A stretch of DNA of 64,000 nucleotides from Arthrobacter sp. ISL-28 (GTDB lineage: Bacteria; Actinomycetota; Actinomycetes; Actinomycetales; Micrococcaceae). The stretch covers positions 248,001 through 312,000 of the forward strand of contig NZ_JAGGPJ010000027.1 in assembly GCF_018613875.1 (NCBI RefSeq), written 5' to 3'. A program made the position numbers and the translations under genes. This document shows positions 1-8,328 of the stretch, in pieces. A model generated the notes under the pieces. It made no database searches. It had not been told where the DNA came from and worked only from the letters and a program-made list of their open reading frames with translations. Position 1 is the stretch's first letter; each line of letters opens with the position of its first letter.

Positions 1-2
1 TG

Positions 3-152
3 TGGAAGCTGCGCCGTGTCCTGTCCGGACTTGAGACGCAGCAGAGCCTGGAGCTGCTGACCAACAAGATCCGGGAGACGCAGAGCAACGTCGAGTTCCT
101 CATGCAGGTTCAGAAGACGACGCTTGGTGCAAAGTCGGACAACGACAAGTAG
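3..152 (+). CDS. rho: Transcription termination factor Rho, C-terminal end (partial)
   Basis: The window opens inside this gene; 49 codons and the TAG stop are visible. The peptide begins WKLRRVLSGL and contains LELLTNKIRETQSNVEFL, the conserved C-terminal helix of Rho, an ATP-dependent RNA helicase that ends transcription. It is followed by prfA, as in many actinobacteria. Only the last part of the hexamerisation domain can be judged; the RNA-binding and P-loop parts lie outside the window. Confidence 0.93.
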   Translation, partial: WKLRRVLSGLETQQSLELLTNKIRETQSNVEFLMQVQKTTLGAKSDNDK

Positions 153-162
153 CTAGGTTTAC

Positions 163-278
163 GCCGCTCAAAATATGCCGGCCCCGCCCCTACGCCGGGT
201 GGCTAACGATCTGCGATCGTTAGCCACCCGGCTCCGGCAGGCCCGAAGCCACTCCCTGGCCGGCATATCTTGAGCGGC
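163..278. repeat. Nested long palindrome between rho and prfA
   Basis: Outer arms at 163-183 and 258-278 are 21 nt each and complementary except for one G-U-compatible position. Inside lies a second, perfect 18-bp hairpin at 194-211/215-232 with a 3-nt loop. No T-tract follows, so it is not a classic intrinsic terminator for rho. It could be a mobile palindromic element, a Rho-dependent RNA structure, or both. Confidence 0.8.
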
Positions 279-378
279 TGCTGGTTTAACCGGAATTCCT
301 GGCCTGAGCAACGCGAGGTCAGATACAGCCCATCACAGCCACGGGAATGGGCGCTAAGTGACCCCTCGTTGCAGTAAC

Positions 379-384
379 TAGACT
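379..384 (+). promoter_or_regulatory. Candidate -10 box for the prfA operon
   Basis: TAGACT lies 27 nt before the prfA ATG and matches the actinobacterial TANNNT -10. No convincing -35 is present. A purine-rich site (AGAGG, 397-401) precedes the ATG at 412, so this would be a short-leader transcript. Confidence 0.4.
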
Positions 385-411
385 TGTAAGAGTCGAAAGA
401 GGTTTTGAAAA

Positions 412-1485
412 ATGTTTGATTCCGTACAGGGACTGCTTGATGAGCATGATGCTATCCAGGCGCAGCTGGGGGATCCTGCTGTTTATGCTGACCAGCGGCT
501 TGCGCGTAAGTTGGGGCGGCGGTCTGCGCAGCTGAACGGCATTGTTGAGGCCTACCACAAGTGGCACGGGATTCAGGATGACCTGGCTGCTGCCAAGGAA
601 ATGGCATCCGAGGATCCCGAATTTGCTGCCGAAGTGCCGGAGCTGGAGGCTGCCCTTGAGGAAGCAGCGGCCAAGCTGCGGCGGCTGCTCATTCCGCGCG
701 ATCCGGATGATGCCCGCAACGTGATCCTTGAGGTCAAGGGCGGCGAAGGCGGCGACGAAGCTGCCCTGTTTGCCGGCGACCTCCTGCGCATGTACACGCG
801 GTATGCGGAGTCCCGCGGCTGGAAGACCGAGCTCATTTCCGCCACTGAATCGGACCTGGGCGGCTACAAGGACGTCCAGATGGCGGTCAAGGGCAACTCG
901 AACGATCCTGCCGAGGGCGTCTACGCGCGGCTGAAGTTCGAGGGCGGCGTGCACCGCGTGCAGCGCGTTCCGGTGACCGAGTCGCAGGGCCGTATCCACA
1001 CGTCCGCCGCCGGCGTACTGGTGCTTCCCGAGGTGGATGAGCCCGAAGAGCTCGAAATCAGCCCGAACGACCTCAAGATCGACGTCTACCGGTCCTCGGG
1101 CCCCGGCGGCCAGTCCGTCAACACCACCGACTCCGCGGTGCGCATTACCCACCTGCCGACCGGAATCGTGGTGGCCATGCAGAACGAGAAGTCACAGCTG
1201 CAGAACCGCGAAGCCGGCATGCGCGTTCTTCGTGCCCGTATCCTGGCCCACCAGCAGGAACAGATCGACGCCGAAAACTCGGCCCAGCGGAAGTCGCAGA
1301 TCCGCACCATGGACCGCTCCGAGCGGATCCGGACCTACAACTACCCGGAAAACCGGATCGCGGACCACCGCACCGGCTACAAGGCGTACAACCTGGACCA
1401 AGTCATGAACGGCGACCTCGAACCGGTAATCCAGTCGGCCATCGAGATGGATGAGCAGGCACGCCTGGACGCCATCGGCGACTAG
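412..1485 (+). CDS. prfA: Peptide chain release factor 1
   Basis: Cytoplasmic RF1 reads UAA and UAG and triggers peptidyl-tRNA hydrolysis. At 357 residues it has the normal family length. The GGQ motif (residues 232-234, in [10 protein letters not shown]) is the peptidyl-transferase-centre loop. The PVT tripeptide in [12 protein letters not shown] matches the RF1 stop-codon-recognition motif PxT, which separates it from RF2 (SPF). It is directly followed by prmC, whose product methylates the GGQ glutamine, the usual functional pairing. Confidence 0.97.
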   Translation: MFDSVQGLLDEHDAIQAQLGDPAVYADQRLARKLGRRSAQLNGIVEAYHKWHGIQDDLAAAKEMASEDPEFAAEVPELEAALEEAAAKLRRLLIPRDPDDARNVILEVKGGEGGDEAALFAGDLLRMYTRYAESRGWKTELISATESDLGGYKDVQMAVKGNSNDPAEGVYARLKFEGGVHRVQRVPVTESQGRIHTSAAGVLVLPEVDEPEELEISPNDLKIDVYRSSGPGGQSVNTTDSAVRITHLPTGIVVAMQNEKSQLQNREAGMRVLRARILAHQQEQIDAENSAQRKSQIRTMDRSERIRTYNYPENRIADHRTGYKAYNLDQVMNGDLEPVIQSAIEMDEQARLDAIGD

Positions 1486-1499
1486 GTGAACCGCTGCAC

Positions 1500-2420
1500 A
1501 TGACGTCCGAGCACAACAACAACACGGCGCACGATTCGGCCGAAACAGTCCAGTCCCTGGCCGACGCCGTCCGCTGGGCGGCCGCGCTGCTGGGGGAGGC
1601 CGGCGTTCCCAGCCCCAGGGTCGACGCCGAACTGCTGGCGGACCACCTGCTCGGCGTCGGCCTGGGCAGGCTGCGGGCCATGATGCTCGGCGATGCGCCG
1701 GCCCCAGCGGGCTACGCGGAACTGGTGGCCGAGCGTGCCCGGCGCATTCCGCTGCAGCACATCACCGGCATCGCGCATTTCCGCTACCTTCAGCTTGCTG
1801 TGGGCCCTGGGGTCTTCATTCCCCGCCCGGAAACGGAATCGGTGGTCCAGCTCGTCATCGACCGTCTCCACGCCCTGGTCCGTGCTGGGGTGCTCCGCCC
1901 CAAAGTGGTGGATTTGGGTACCGGTTCGGGGGCCATTGCGGGTTCCGTGGCCCACGAGGTGCCCGAGGCCGAGGTCCATGCGGTGGAGTACAGCGAGTTC
2001 GCGCATGCCTGGGCGGCAAAGAACCTCCAGCCCCTCGGCGTCCGACTCATCCGCGGGGACCTGCGGGATGCATTGCAGGAACTCAACGGGACATTCGACG
2101 TCGTCGTGTCCAACCCGCCATACATCCCCGCCGAGGCTATCCCGAACGAACCCGAAGTCGCGCTGCATGACCCGCCTGAAGCACTTTACGGCGGGGGAGC
2201 AGACGGCATGGAACTTCCGACGGCGGCAGCAGCCTCCGCTGCACGGCTGCTGGTTCCGGGCGGCTACTTTGTGATGGAACACGCCGAAGTCCAGGCGGTC
2301 TGGATTTCCGCCATGCTGACCCGATCCGGGCACTGGACTGACATCACCACCCATCTGGACCTCAACGGCAAGGAACGGGCAACCAGTGCCGTCCTTGCCT
2401 TGGCACGCGCACAGCAATGA
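1500..2420 (+). CDS. prmC: Release factor glutamine N5-methyltransferase
   Basis: SAM-dependent methyltransferase of the HemK/PrmC family that methylates the GGQ glutamine of RF1 and RF2. The SAM-binding glycine loop is VVDLGTGSGAIAG and the catalytic motif is NPPY in VVVSNPPYIP. At 306 residues it is slightly longer than E. coli PrmC. It starts 14 nt after prfA and is surely co-transcribed. The ATG at 1500 has only a weak upstream purine stretch, so translation may depend on coupling to prfA. Confidence 0.95.
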   Translation: MTSEHNNNTAHDSAETVQSLADAVRWAAALLGEAGVPSPRVDAELLADHLLGVGLGRLRAMMLGDAPAPAGYAELVAERARRIPLQHITGIAHFRYLQLAVGPGVFIPRPETESVVQLVIDRLHALVRAGVLRPKVVDLGTGSGAIAGSVAHEVPEAEVHAVEYSEFAHAWAAKNLQPLGVRLIRGDLRDALQELNGTFDVVVSNPPYIPAEAIPNEPEVALHDPPEALYGGGADGMELPTAAAASAARLLVPGGYFVMEHAEVQAVWISAMLTRSGHWTDITTHLDLNGKERATSAVLALARAQQ

Positions 2421-2432
2421 AAGAATGAGGAA

Positions 2433-3233
2433 GTGACCACTACCTATAACTGCATGGCCGACGATGAACGCTCCGCAGGACTGGAGCACGCACGGCGTGC
2501 CATCCTCGAGAAGAAGTGCGTGGTATTCCCCACGGACACCGTCTACGGGATTGCTGCGGACGCCTTTTCACCGCAGGCCGTCACCATGCTGTTGGTTTCC
2601 AAGGGACGCGGCAGGAACATGCCGCCTCCGGTCCTGATTCCGCGGCTCAATGCCCTGGATGGCCTGGCCACGGACGTGTTTCCCGAGGCGCGCCAGTTGG
2701 CGGAGGCCTTCTGGCCCGGGGGACTGACGCTCATACTGCATGCCCAGCCCTCCCTCGACTGGGACCTTGGGGACACCAAGGGAACTGTCGCCCTCCGCAT
2801 CCCGGCCGATGAGGTAGCCCGGGAGCTGCTGACCGTGACCGGTCCGCTGGCGGTTTCGTCCGCCAACAGAACGGGACAGGCCCCGGCGCAGACCGCCTTT
2901 GAAGCGCGCTCCCAGCTCGCTGAATCGGTGGAGGTCTACCTTGAAGGCGGTTTCCGGCCCATTGAAGGAACCGAGGCCCTGCCCTCCACCATCGTGGACG
3001 CAACCTCGCTGCCGCTGAAGGTGGTCCGTGAAGGCGCCGTAAGCCTTGCACGGCTTCGTGAGGTGGTTCCCGGGGTGCTTGACATTGATGGCAACGCCGC
3101 CCCGGAGCCGGATGCCGCTGCGGAAGCTGAGGCGTCTGCGGAACCTGAGGCCTCTGCGGAATCTGAGCCCGCCGCAGAGCCTGAGGCCGTTGCAAAGCCG
3201 GACGCGGGCGAAAAAGCCCCCGGCGCCGAATGA
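2433..3233 (+). CDS. L-threonylcarbamoyladenylate synthase (TsaC/Sua5/YrdC family)
   Basis: Makes threonylcarbamoyl-AMP from threonine, bicarbonate and ATP, the first step of the t6A37 modification of ANN-decoding tRNAs. The YrdC core is residues 15-215, with FPTDTVYGIAADAF near the N-terminus and AVSSANRTGQ in the distal part. The Sua5 C-terminal domain is absent. Instead there is a 45-residue acidic tail of Ala-Glu-Pro-Asp repeats. The start is GTG with AGGAAG just upstream; the stop overlaps the next ATG. Confidence 0.9.
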   Translation: MTTTYNCMADDERSAGLEHARRAILEKKCVVFPTDTVYGIAADAFSPQAVTMLLVSKGRGRNMPPPVLIPRLNALDGLATDVFPEARQLAEAFWPGGLTLILHAQPSLDWDLGDTKGTVALRIPADEVARELLTVTGPLAVSSANRTGQAPAQTAFEARSQLAESVEVYLEGGFRPIEGTEALPSTIVDATSLPLKVVREGAVSLARLREVVPGVLDIDGNAAPEPDAAAEAEASAEPEASAESEPAAEPEAVAKPDAGEKAPGAE

Positions 3234-4015
3234 CGCTGCAGCGGCAGCCCGTCCCCGTTCTGGGTGTTGACGCCACCCCTCTGGACGTAGCCGGGCTCAC
3301 TGGAGTGCTCAACAGGTTCGTGGCGGACGGAACCACGCGGACCGTCGTCGGACATAACCTCCACAGCGTGACGCTGTTCCATGCGGAACCCGAGTTCCGG
3401 TCCTTTTACGAAAACAGCGACGTCGTCCTCATCGACGGCGCGCCCGTCCTCTGGCTGTGGGGGAGGGGCAAGAAGCACTCCGGTCCCGTCATGGACTACC
3501 GGCTGGGATCGACAGACTGGATTCCGGCGCTTGGACAGGTGAGCGGGCTCAACCGGATCGCAGTCATTGGGGCAGGGCCGGCGGCCAATGCCGCAGCGGT
3601 GGAAAAGCTGCAAAGCATCGTTCCAGGGGCAACCGTCACCGGCATGCCCGGTGAGGGCTGGAACGAGGAAATCGAGGAAGCTGCGGCCGCCTGGCTCGCG
3701 AAGCAGCGGCCACAGCTGGTACTCGTGGGCCTGGGAATGCCACTGCAGGAAAAAGTGCTGCGGCGCCGCCTCGAATCGCTGCCCCCAGCTGTTTACTGTG
3801 CCGTGGGCGGCGCCATCGAGCAGATTGCGGGGATCCAGAAGCTGGCACCGCGCTGGCTCGGCCGGCTCGGCCTGGAGTGGGCGTGGCGGCTGCTGCTTCA
3901 CCCCCGAAGGGTGGCCTACCGCGTTTTCGGCGAGCCGTGGGTGCTGCTGGGGCTGCTCATCCGGCGCCGCCTGCAGCACAGGGGTCCCCGGCAGCTGCAG
4001 TCCCGCGACAACTAG
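3230..4015 (+). CDS. WecG/TagA/CpsF family glycosyltransferase (GT26)
   Basis: The family adds N-acetylmannosamine or a related sugar to an undecaprenyl-linked GlcNAc during teichoic acid, enterobacterial antigen or capsule synthesis. Visible family blocks are HNLHSVTLFH, VVLIDGAPVLWLW, LVLVGLGMPLQEK and the ending RLGLEWAWRLLLHPRR. The protein is 261 residues and cytosolic, probably membrane-associated through its basic C-terminus. It overlaps the TsaC-type gene by ATGA, which ties a tRNA-modification gene and an envelope gene into one operon. A WecA/TagO-type enzyme that could supply its substrate is encoded at 5343. Confidence 0.88.
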   Translation: MTLQRQPVPVLGVDATPLDVAGLTGVLNRFVADGTTRTVVGHNLHSVTLFHAEPEFRSFYENSDVVLIDGAPVLWLWGRGKKHSGPVMDYRLGSTDWIPALGQVSGLNRIAVIGAGPAANAAAVEKLQSIVPGATVTGMPGEGWNEEIEEAAAAWLAKQRPQLVLVGLGMPLQEKVLRRRLESLPPAVYCAVGGAIEQIAGIQKLAPRWLGRLGLEWAWRLLLHPRRVAYRVFGEPWVLLGLLIRRRLQHRGPRQLQSRDN

Positions 4016-4045
4016 AACCCCTGGTCTTCTAGAACTTCTGGTCTT
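4012..4045. repeat. 17-bp tandem duplication spanning two convergent stop codons
   Basis: Two adjacent 17-nt copies (4012-4028 and 4029-4045, two mismatches) begin CTAGAA and end TGGTCTT. The first carries the stop of the WecG/TagA gene; the second carries the reverse-complement stop of the GT2 gene. It looks like a slippage duplication, and each copy offers an equivalent stop for the minus-strand gene. Confidence 0.75.
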
Positions 4046-4925
4046 CGAGGGGGCCGAACCCCTTGCCGCGCAGGCCCATGGAAAATGCCCGGAACCAGTC
4101 CGCGAGGCCACGGAAGTCGCCGCGGCGCAGGAAATAGCCCAGGTAGCCGCCGACGTCGGCAGTCAAGGACTTGACGCGGAAGTAACGGCGGATCAGATAA
4201 CCACGGTTGCGGTAATAGTAGTAGCGCTTGAACGCCGACTCCGGAACGATCACGTGCCACCGGGCACCAAACACGTGCTGGGTTTCGGAGAACGCGTGCG
4301 GGTGCGTAATGGCAGCCGTCGTGACCGTGCCAAAGCGGATGCCCGCTTTGCGCAGCCGGATGGTGAAGTCCACTTCGTCGCCCCGGATGAAGAGGCGCAT
4401 GTCAGGCAGGCCCACCTTGAAGAAAACGTCTGAGCGGATCAGGGCACCATTGAAGAAATGCCCGTTCTGCGGAAGGAAACCCACCTTCTCCAAGGCAGCA
4501 CGCTCGTGGGTCACCTTGCCGTCCAGCCGAAAGAAGAAAGAGAGCCGGTCAGGGTGCCCGGGTGCCACGACCAGGGGAACCACCGCCTCAAGATTCCGGG
4601 ACTCCGCCTCCCGGATCAGCGTGGCGAGGCATTCCGCGTCCGCCGGCTCGGCGTCGTCGTCCATCATCCAGATCCAGTCCGCACCGCTGGCCACTGCCTT
4701 GAGGACCGCCAGGGAGAAACCGCCGGCACCGCCAAGGTTGGCTTCCGAGCGGATGTAGTCCACGTTGCCGTGCTGTTCCGCGACGTCCCGTGCCGGCACG
4801 GTGCCGCTGTCCACCAGGCAAATTGACGCGACTGACGCCGTCTGGCCGTTGATGGCGTCCAGGAGGACGGCGAGCTCGCGGGGGCGGTCAAACGTCACGG
4901 CAGCAACTGCGACCGACACTGACAT
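4029..4925 (-). CDS. Family 2 glycosyltransferase
   Basis: A 298-residue GT-A fold enzyme. The N-terminus VAAVTFDRPRELAVLLDAI is typical of GT2 nucleotide-sugar binding, MMDDDAEP is the metal-binding DxD motif, and FIRGDEVDFTIRLRKAG is the acceptor/base region (ED-like). Overall it resembles the rhamnosyl- and galactofuranosyl-transferases used in actinobacterial cell-wall polymers (GlfT-like), so an envelope role is likely but the sugar is not decidable. The ATG start is preceded by AAAGGA. It converges on the WecG/TagA gene. Confidence 0.85.
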   Translation of the reverse strand: MSVSVAVAAVTFDRPRELAVLLDAINGQTASVASICLVDSGTVPARDVAEQHGNVDYIRSEANLGGAGGFSLAVLKAVASGADWIWMMDDDAEPADAECLATLIREAESRNLEAVVPLVVAPGHPDRLSFFFRLDGKVTHERAALEKVGFLPQNGHFFNGALIRSDVFFKVGLPDMRLFIRGDEVDFTIRLRKAGIRFGTVTTAAITHPHAFSETQHVFGARWHVIVPESAFKRYYYYRNRGYLIRRYFRVKSLTADVGGYLGYFLRRGDFRGLADWFRAFSMGLRGKGFGPLEDQKF

Positions 4926-5342
4926 TGCGGGTTCCTTTCAGCACTGCCGTCGGCAAGTTCCCCGCCGGCGATAGGCCGTGTGACGCGAAGCCGTGTACCC
5001 GTTGGCGTTAGTATCTTGACTAGAGTCCACTGTAATACAGCCCTGTCAGGCACTATGCACTGCCTGTCTGTGCGCATGGCGACGGAGAAGTTTCATTTAT
5101 TGCACGTCAGATCCACAGCTTTTGAGCCCCCATGGTCCCCCGAACAGATTCGCCGAACTGCGCCGTCATGAAGTGCAGCGGCGTGCCTCTGCGCGCCCTC
5201 GCAGGGAACACTGTCGTCCGGAACACTGTTGCCGGGACCACCTTCGGCGGGACGACCTTCCCCCGGAACCCTGCACCAGGGAACATCGCGCCGGGGGAAA
5301 CCGCGTCAGTCCACGCCGCCTCGCTGAAACGGGGAAGACGCC
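4926..5342. other. 417-nt intergenic region upstream of the WecA/TagO gene
   Basis: It holds the upstream region of the minus-strand GT2 gene, a candidate -10 TAGAGT (5021-5026) inside TTAGTATCTTGACTAGAGT, and the 15-nt-period repeats at 5205-5294. If that -10 is used, the WecA/TagO mRNA has a leader of about 310 nt. A frame from 5168 runs through the repeats and overlaps the next gene, but I do not call it. Confidence 0.5.
5205..5294. repeat. Six degenerate 15-nt tandem units
   Basis: Consecutive units each begin GGAAC or GGACC/GGACG: 5205, 5220, 5235, 5250, 5265 and 5280. The first two share GGAACACTGT. The period of exactly five codons gives, in one forward frame, a pentapeptide-like series (GNTVV, RNTVA, GTTFG, GTTFP, RNPAP, GNIAP). 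It may be a decayed minisatellite or a relic of coding repeats. Confidence 0.6.
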
Positions 5343-6455
5343 GTGATCATGTACCTGAGCATGATGCTGATTGCGGCCGTCGTCGCGTACGCCGCCACCT
5401 GGGGCGCGCGCCTTATTGGCAACCGGCTTGAACTGTTCGCACCGATCCGCAGCCGTGACATGCATTCGAGTCCTGTTTCGCGGCTCGGAGGGCTGGGGAT
5501 CTTTGCCGGCGTACTCGTCGCCCTCGTCCTCGCAAGCCAGTCCTTCTTCGTCAAGGACATCTTCCGGGGCAATCATGCCCCCTGGGGTGTGCTGGCGGGC
5601 GCGGCGGTTATTGTGCTCGTCGGCGTGGCGGACGACCTGATCGATTTGCGCTGGTGGATCAAGCTGATCGGGCAGGGCGTCGCCGCACTGGTGGTTGCGG
5701 TGTGGGGCGTGCGCATGACCATCATTCCCTTCATTCCCGAGCCCATCACCTTTGACTCGGACCCCGTTAACGTCATCGTCACCGCACTCCTGATCGTGAC
5801 CACGATGAATGCGTTCAACTTCATTGACGGTCTTGACGGGCTGGCCGCCGGTGTGGCCATCATCGGCGGGGCAGCCTTCTTCCTTACGGCTTACTGGGTG
5901 CACCGGAACGCGCCCATTCTGGACCGTTCGGATCTCGCCACGCTCCTGACGGCGGTCCTCGTCGGCAGCTGCCTGGGCTTCCTGCCGCACAACTGGTTTC
6001 CCTCGAAAATCTTCATGGGCGATTCCGGCGCCATGCTCATCGGCCTGCTCATGGCCTCGGCGGGTGTCGTGTCCACAGGCCAGATCACCTCGGGCCTTTA
6101 CGACCGCGTGAACGGTATCCCCACGATCATCCCGATCCTGCTGCCCTTCGCGGTGCTCTTCCTCCCGCTGCTGGACCTTGGCCTTGCCGTGGTGCGCCGC
6201 ACGGCCGTCGGCCGCTCGCCCTGGTCGGCCGACCGCGGGCACCTGCACCACAAACTCATGGACATCGGCTATTCCCACCGCACGGCGGTGATGCTGTTGT
6301 ACATGTGGACCGCAGTGCTGTCGTTCGGTGGCCTCGCCTTTGCCGTCTACCAGTGGCAGATCGTTCTCGCTGTGGACCTGTTTGCGACGCTGGTCATGGG
6401 GCTGGTCACCGCGTGGCCGTATTTGAACCGGCGAAACGCGGACGCCCAGCCGTAG
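5343..6455 (+). CDS. wecA: Undecaprenyl-phosphate N-acetylglucosaminyl-1-phosphate transferase (WecA/TagO/MraY family)
   Basis: Integral membrane enzyme that moves GlcNAc-1-phosphate from UDP-GlcNAc to undecaprenyl phosphate, starting teichoic acid, arabinogalactan or other envelope polymers. It has 370 residues and about 11 membrane segments. Signature motifs are NFIDGLDGLAAG (catalytic Asp), MGDSGAMLIG, and DRGHLHHKLMD, the HIHH-like loop that marks WecA/TagO over MraY. The start is GTG at 5343 after GGGGAAG; an in-frame ATG at 5349 is possible. Its place just before the atp operon matches rfe (Rv1302) in mycobacteria. Confidence 0.9.
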   Translation: MIMYLSMMLIAAVVAYAATWGARLIGNRLELFAPIRSRDMHSSPVSRLGGLGIFAGVLVALVLASQSFFVKDIFRGNHAPWGVLAGAAVIVLVGVADDLIDLRWWIKLIGQGVAALVVAVWGVRMTIIPFIPEPITFDSDPVNVIVTALLIVTTMNAFNFIDGLDGLAAGVAIIGGAAFFLTAYWVHRNAPILDRSDLATLLTAVLVGSCLGFLPHNWFPSKIFMGDSGAMLIGLLMASAGVVSTGQITSGLYDRVNGIPTIIPILLPFAVLFLPLLDLGLAVVRRTAVGRSPWSADRGHLHHKLMDIGYSHRTAVMLLYMWTAVLSFGGLAFAVYQWQIVLAVDLFATLVMGLVTAWPYLNRRNADAQP

Positions 6456-6464
6456 CAGACCGCT

Positions 6465-6493
6465 TTCCGGATTATTTCTATCTCGTGTAGAAT
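6465..6493 (+). promoter_or_regulatory. Predicted promoter of the ATP synthase operon
   Basis: -35 TTCCGG (6465-6470), a 17-nt spacer, and -10 TAGAAT (6488-6493) give a start near 6500 and a 50-nt leader before the first operon gene at 6553. No other good promoter is seen between wecA and the operon. Confidence 0.55.
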
Positions 6494-6552
6494 TCAGGGG
6501 CAGGTCTGTCCTGCTCTGACTCCACAACCTCGCCCCGACGATTGGGACCCGC

Positions 6553-7035
6553 ATGACCTCCGACGCCGACTCCGGACCTCCGTCCGGCAACGGATTCGTT
6601 GGCGTTTCCGGTCCCACCCGGTCCCTGTGGCTTCGCCTCCTGGGCATCAGCTCGTCAGTGGCCGGGGCGGCCCTGGTCCTTACCGGCGTTGTGAGCCTGA
6701 TCTTCAATGGCTGGGCCGGATTGCTTTCGAGTACCTTCGGGGGTCTGCTGGTGATGGCTTTCTTTGCCATCAGCCTCCTGATCGGACACTTCGGGGGCAA
6801 AAACAACCCATCCGGTGCCATTGGCCTGTTCGTGGCGACGTATTTCGTAAAGGTCGTCGGGTTTGCCGTGGTCCTTTTTGCCATTGGCGCGCCAGAGTGG
6901 CTTTCCGGACGGTGGTTCCTTATCGGGGCGGTTGTCGCCGTGGTGACGTGGCAGGCCGCTGAAATCTATGGTTTCAGCAAGGCCCGGCTGCAGATTTACA
7001 ACGACCCCCACTCGGAGGGCACCACGGATGTCTAA
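6553..7035 (+). CDS. Small four-helix membrane protein at the head of the atp operon
   Basis: 160 residues with four predicted membrane segments (about 25-47, 52-75, 90-112 and 117-140) and polar ends. I recognise no catalytic motif. Position and topology match the AtpI-like proteins that open actinobacterial atp operons, thought to help assemble the Fo c-ring or handle Mg2+, so an accessory role in ATP synthase assembly is an inference. Its stop overlaps the next gene by 8 nt. Confidence 0.72.
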   Translation: MTSDADSGPPSGNGFVGVSGPTRSLWLRLLGISSSVAGAALVLTGVVSLIFNGWAGLLSSTFGGLLVMAFFAISLLIGHFGGKNNPSGAIGLFVATYFVKVVGFAVVLFAIGAPEWLSGRWFLIGAVVAVVTWQAAEIYGFSKARLQIYNDPHSEGTTDV

Positions 7036-7366
7036 GCGAAACCACCCCGAAAATGACCCTGCCCGCGACGTCCGTAAAAGCTCCGGCGCTCCTGGTGTAT
7101 CCGCTGAAAATGGTGACGGCGGTTACAACGCTGGAATCGCCGTCTTTAGCTACATTATTGGCGGAATCATCGTCTGGAGTTTGATAGGGTGGGGTCTGGA
7201 TTATCTGTGGGGAACCCGCTGGATTGTGCTCGCAGGCGCTCTGCTTGGAGCTGCGGGAGGGTTCTATCTGTCCCATATGCACGGCCTCACCAGTTCGAGA
7301 AATACAACTGGCGGGAACAGTGCAGCCAGCGGCCCGTCTGAGGATGGGAACAGTAATGCCAAATAA
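7028..7366 (+). CDS. AtpZ/AtpI-type accessory protein
   Basis: 112 residues: a polar, charged N-terminal third, then two membrane helices (VFSYIIGGIIVWSLIGWGLD and IVLAGALLGAAGGFYL) joined by a short loop, the layout of the AtpZ/AtpI family found next to F1Fo genes and implicated in c-ring assembly or Mg2+/Ca2+ movement. The ATG at 7028 lies inside the end of the preceding gene, which implies translational coupling. A Ser/Gly/Asn-rich tail follows. Confidence 0.8.
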   Translation: MSKRNHPENDPARDVRKSSGAPGVSAENGDGGYNAGIAVFSYIIGGIIVWSLIGWGLDYLWGTRWIVLAGALLGAAGGFYLSHMHGLTSSRNTTGGNSAASGPSEDGNSNAK

Positions 7367-7447
7367 CTTTATGAGGGGGAGGGCGAGCATGATGCGCGCC
7401 GGACCCCGACCAACGCCCAACGATGGACACTGCAGAGAGGAAACGCG

Positions 7448-8248
7448 TTGATCGCGCTTGCGCTCCCGGCCCAAAATTCAGGAGTCTTCACGCCTCCCGG
7501 AATTGAAGAAATGCACCTGCCGGCAATCCTGCCGTGGGGTGCGGCAGACGGATTCTCCAAGCAGATGCTGCTGGTGATCCTGTCCGTCGTCATTATCGCT
7601 TCATTCTTTTTGCTAGCTGCACGGAAGCAGCAGATGGTTCCTGGCAAGCTGCAGTTCGCCGGCGAGATGGCCTATGGCTTCGTCCGCAACAGCATCGCCA
7701 AGGATATCATCGGCGGCAAAGACTTCATGAAGTACGTCCCGCTGCTGTTCAGCCTGTTCTTCTTCATCCTGGTGAACAACATCTACGGCGCCATCCCCGT
7801 CCTCCAGCTGCCCAGCTTCTCGCACGTCGGCGGAGCATACGTCCTGGCCGCCATCGTGTACATCACCTGGATCGGCATCGGCATCAAGAAGAACGGACTG
7901 AGGTACTTCAAGCTGGCCACCGTGCCGTCCGGAGTTCCGTTCTACATCCTTCCGATCGTTATCCCGATCGAGATCATCTCCAACTTCCTGGTCCGTCCGG
8001 TCACGCACAGCCTCCGTCTGTTCGCCACCATGCTGGCGGGCCACCTGATCGTAATGATCGCCGGTTCAGGAATCGAATACCTCATCATGCAGGAAAACAT
8101 CCTGCTCAAGGGCACCTCTGTTCTGGTCCTTGCCGGCGCGATTGCCATGTACATGCTCGAAGCCCTGATCATGGCGCTTCAGGCCTACGTGTTCACGCTG
8201 CTGACAGCGATCTACATCGAAGGCGCCCTGCACGCGGACAGCCACTAG
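7448..8248 (+). CDS. atpB: ATP synthase Fo subunit a
   Basis: The stator subunit forming the two proton half-channels. It has 266 residues with five or six membrane helices. The essential arginine is in RPVTHSLRLFATMLAGH at about residue 189, and the final helix ends QAYVFTLLTAIYIEGALH as usual. The start is TTG at 7448, supported by AGAGAGGA upstream and by the conserved distance to GIEEMHLPAILPWG. Confidence 0.96.
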   Translation: MIALALPAQNSGVFTPPGIEEMHLPAILPWGAADGFSKQMLLVILSVVIIASFFLLAARKQQMVPGKLQFAGEMAYGFVRNSIAKDIIGGKDFMKYVPLLFSLFFFILVNNIYGAIPVLQLPSFSHVGGAYVLAAIVYITWIGIGIKKNGLRYFKLATVPSGVPFYILPIVIPIEIISNFLVRPVTHSLRLFATMLAGHLIVMIAGSGIEYLIMQENILLKGTSVLVLAGAIAMYMLEALIMALQAYVFTLLTAIYIEGALHADSH

Positions 8249-8328
8249 GCTCCCACAAAAACTTCCCCTTGGGGGGATGAAGCAAACCAAACAACCTGCC
8301 ACAAAGATGGCATCTTGAAAGGAATAAA

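Noticed and set aside
5168-5431. Pentapeptide-like ORF upstream of the WecA/TagO gene
   Set aside because: Overlaps the start of the real gene in another frame and the repeat pattern is degenerate; kept only as a repeat.
5166-6884. 572-codon open frame on the minus strand over the WecA/TagO gene
   Set aside because: Antisense shadow of a well-supported gene; the peptide is rich in Arg, Asp, His and Gly without any domain. Long antisense frames are expected at this GC content.
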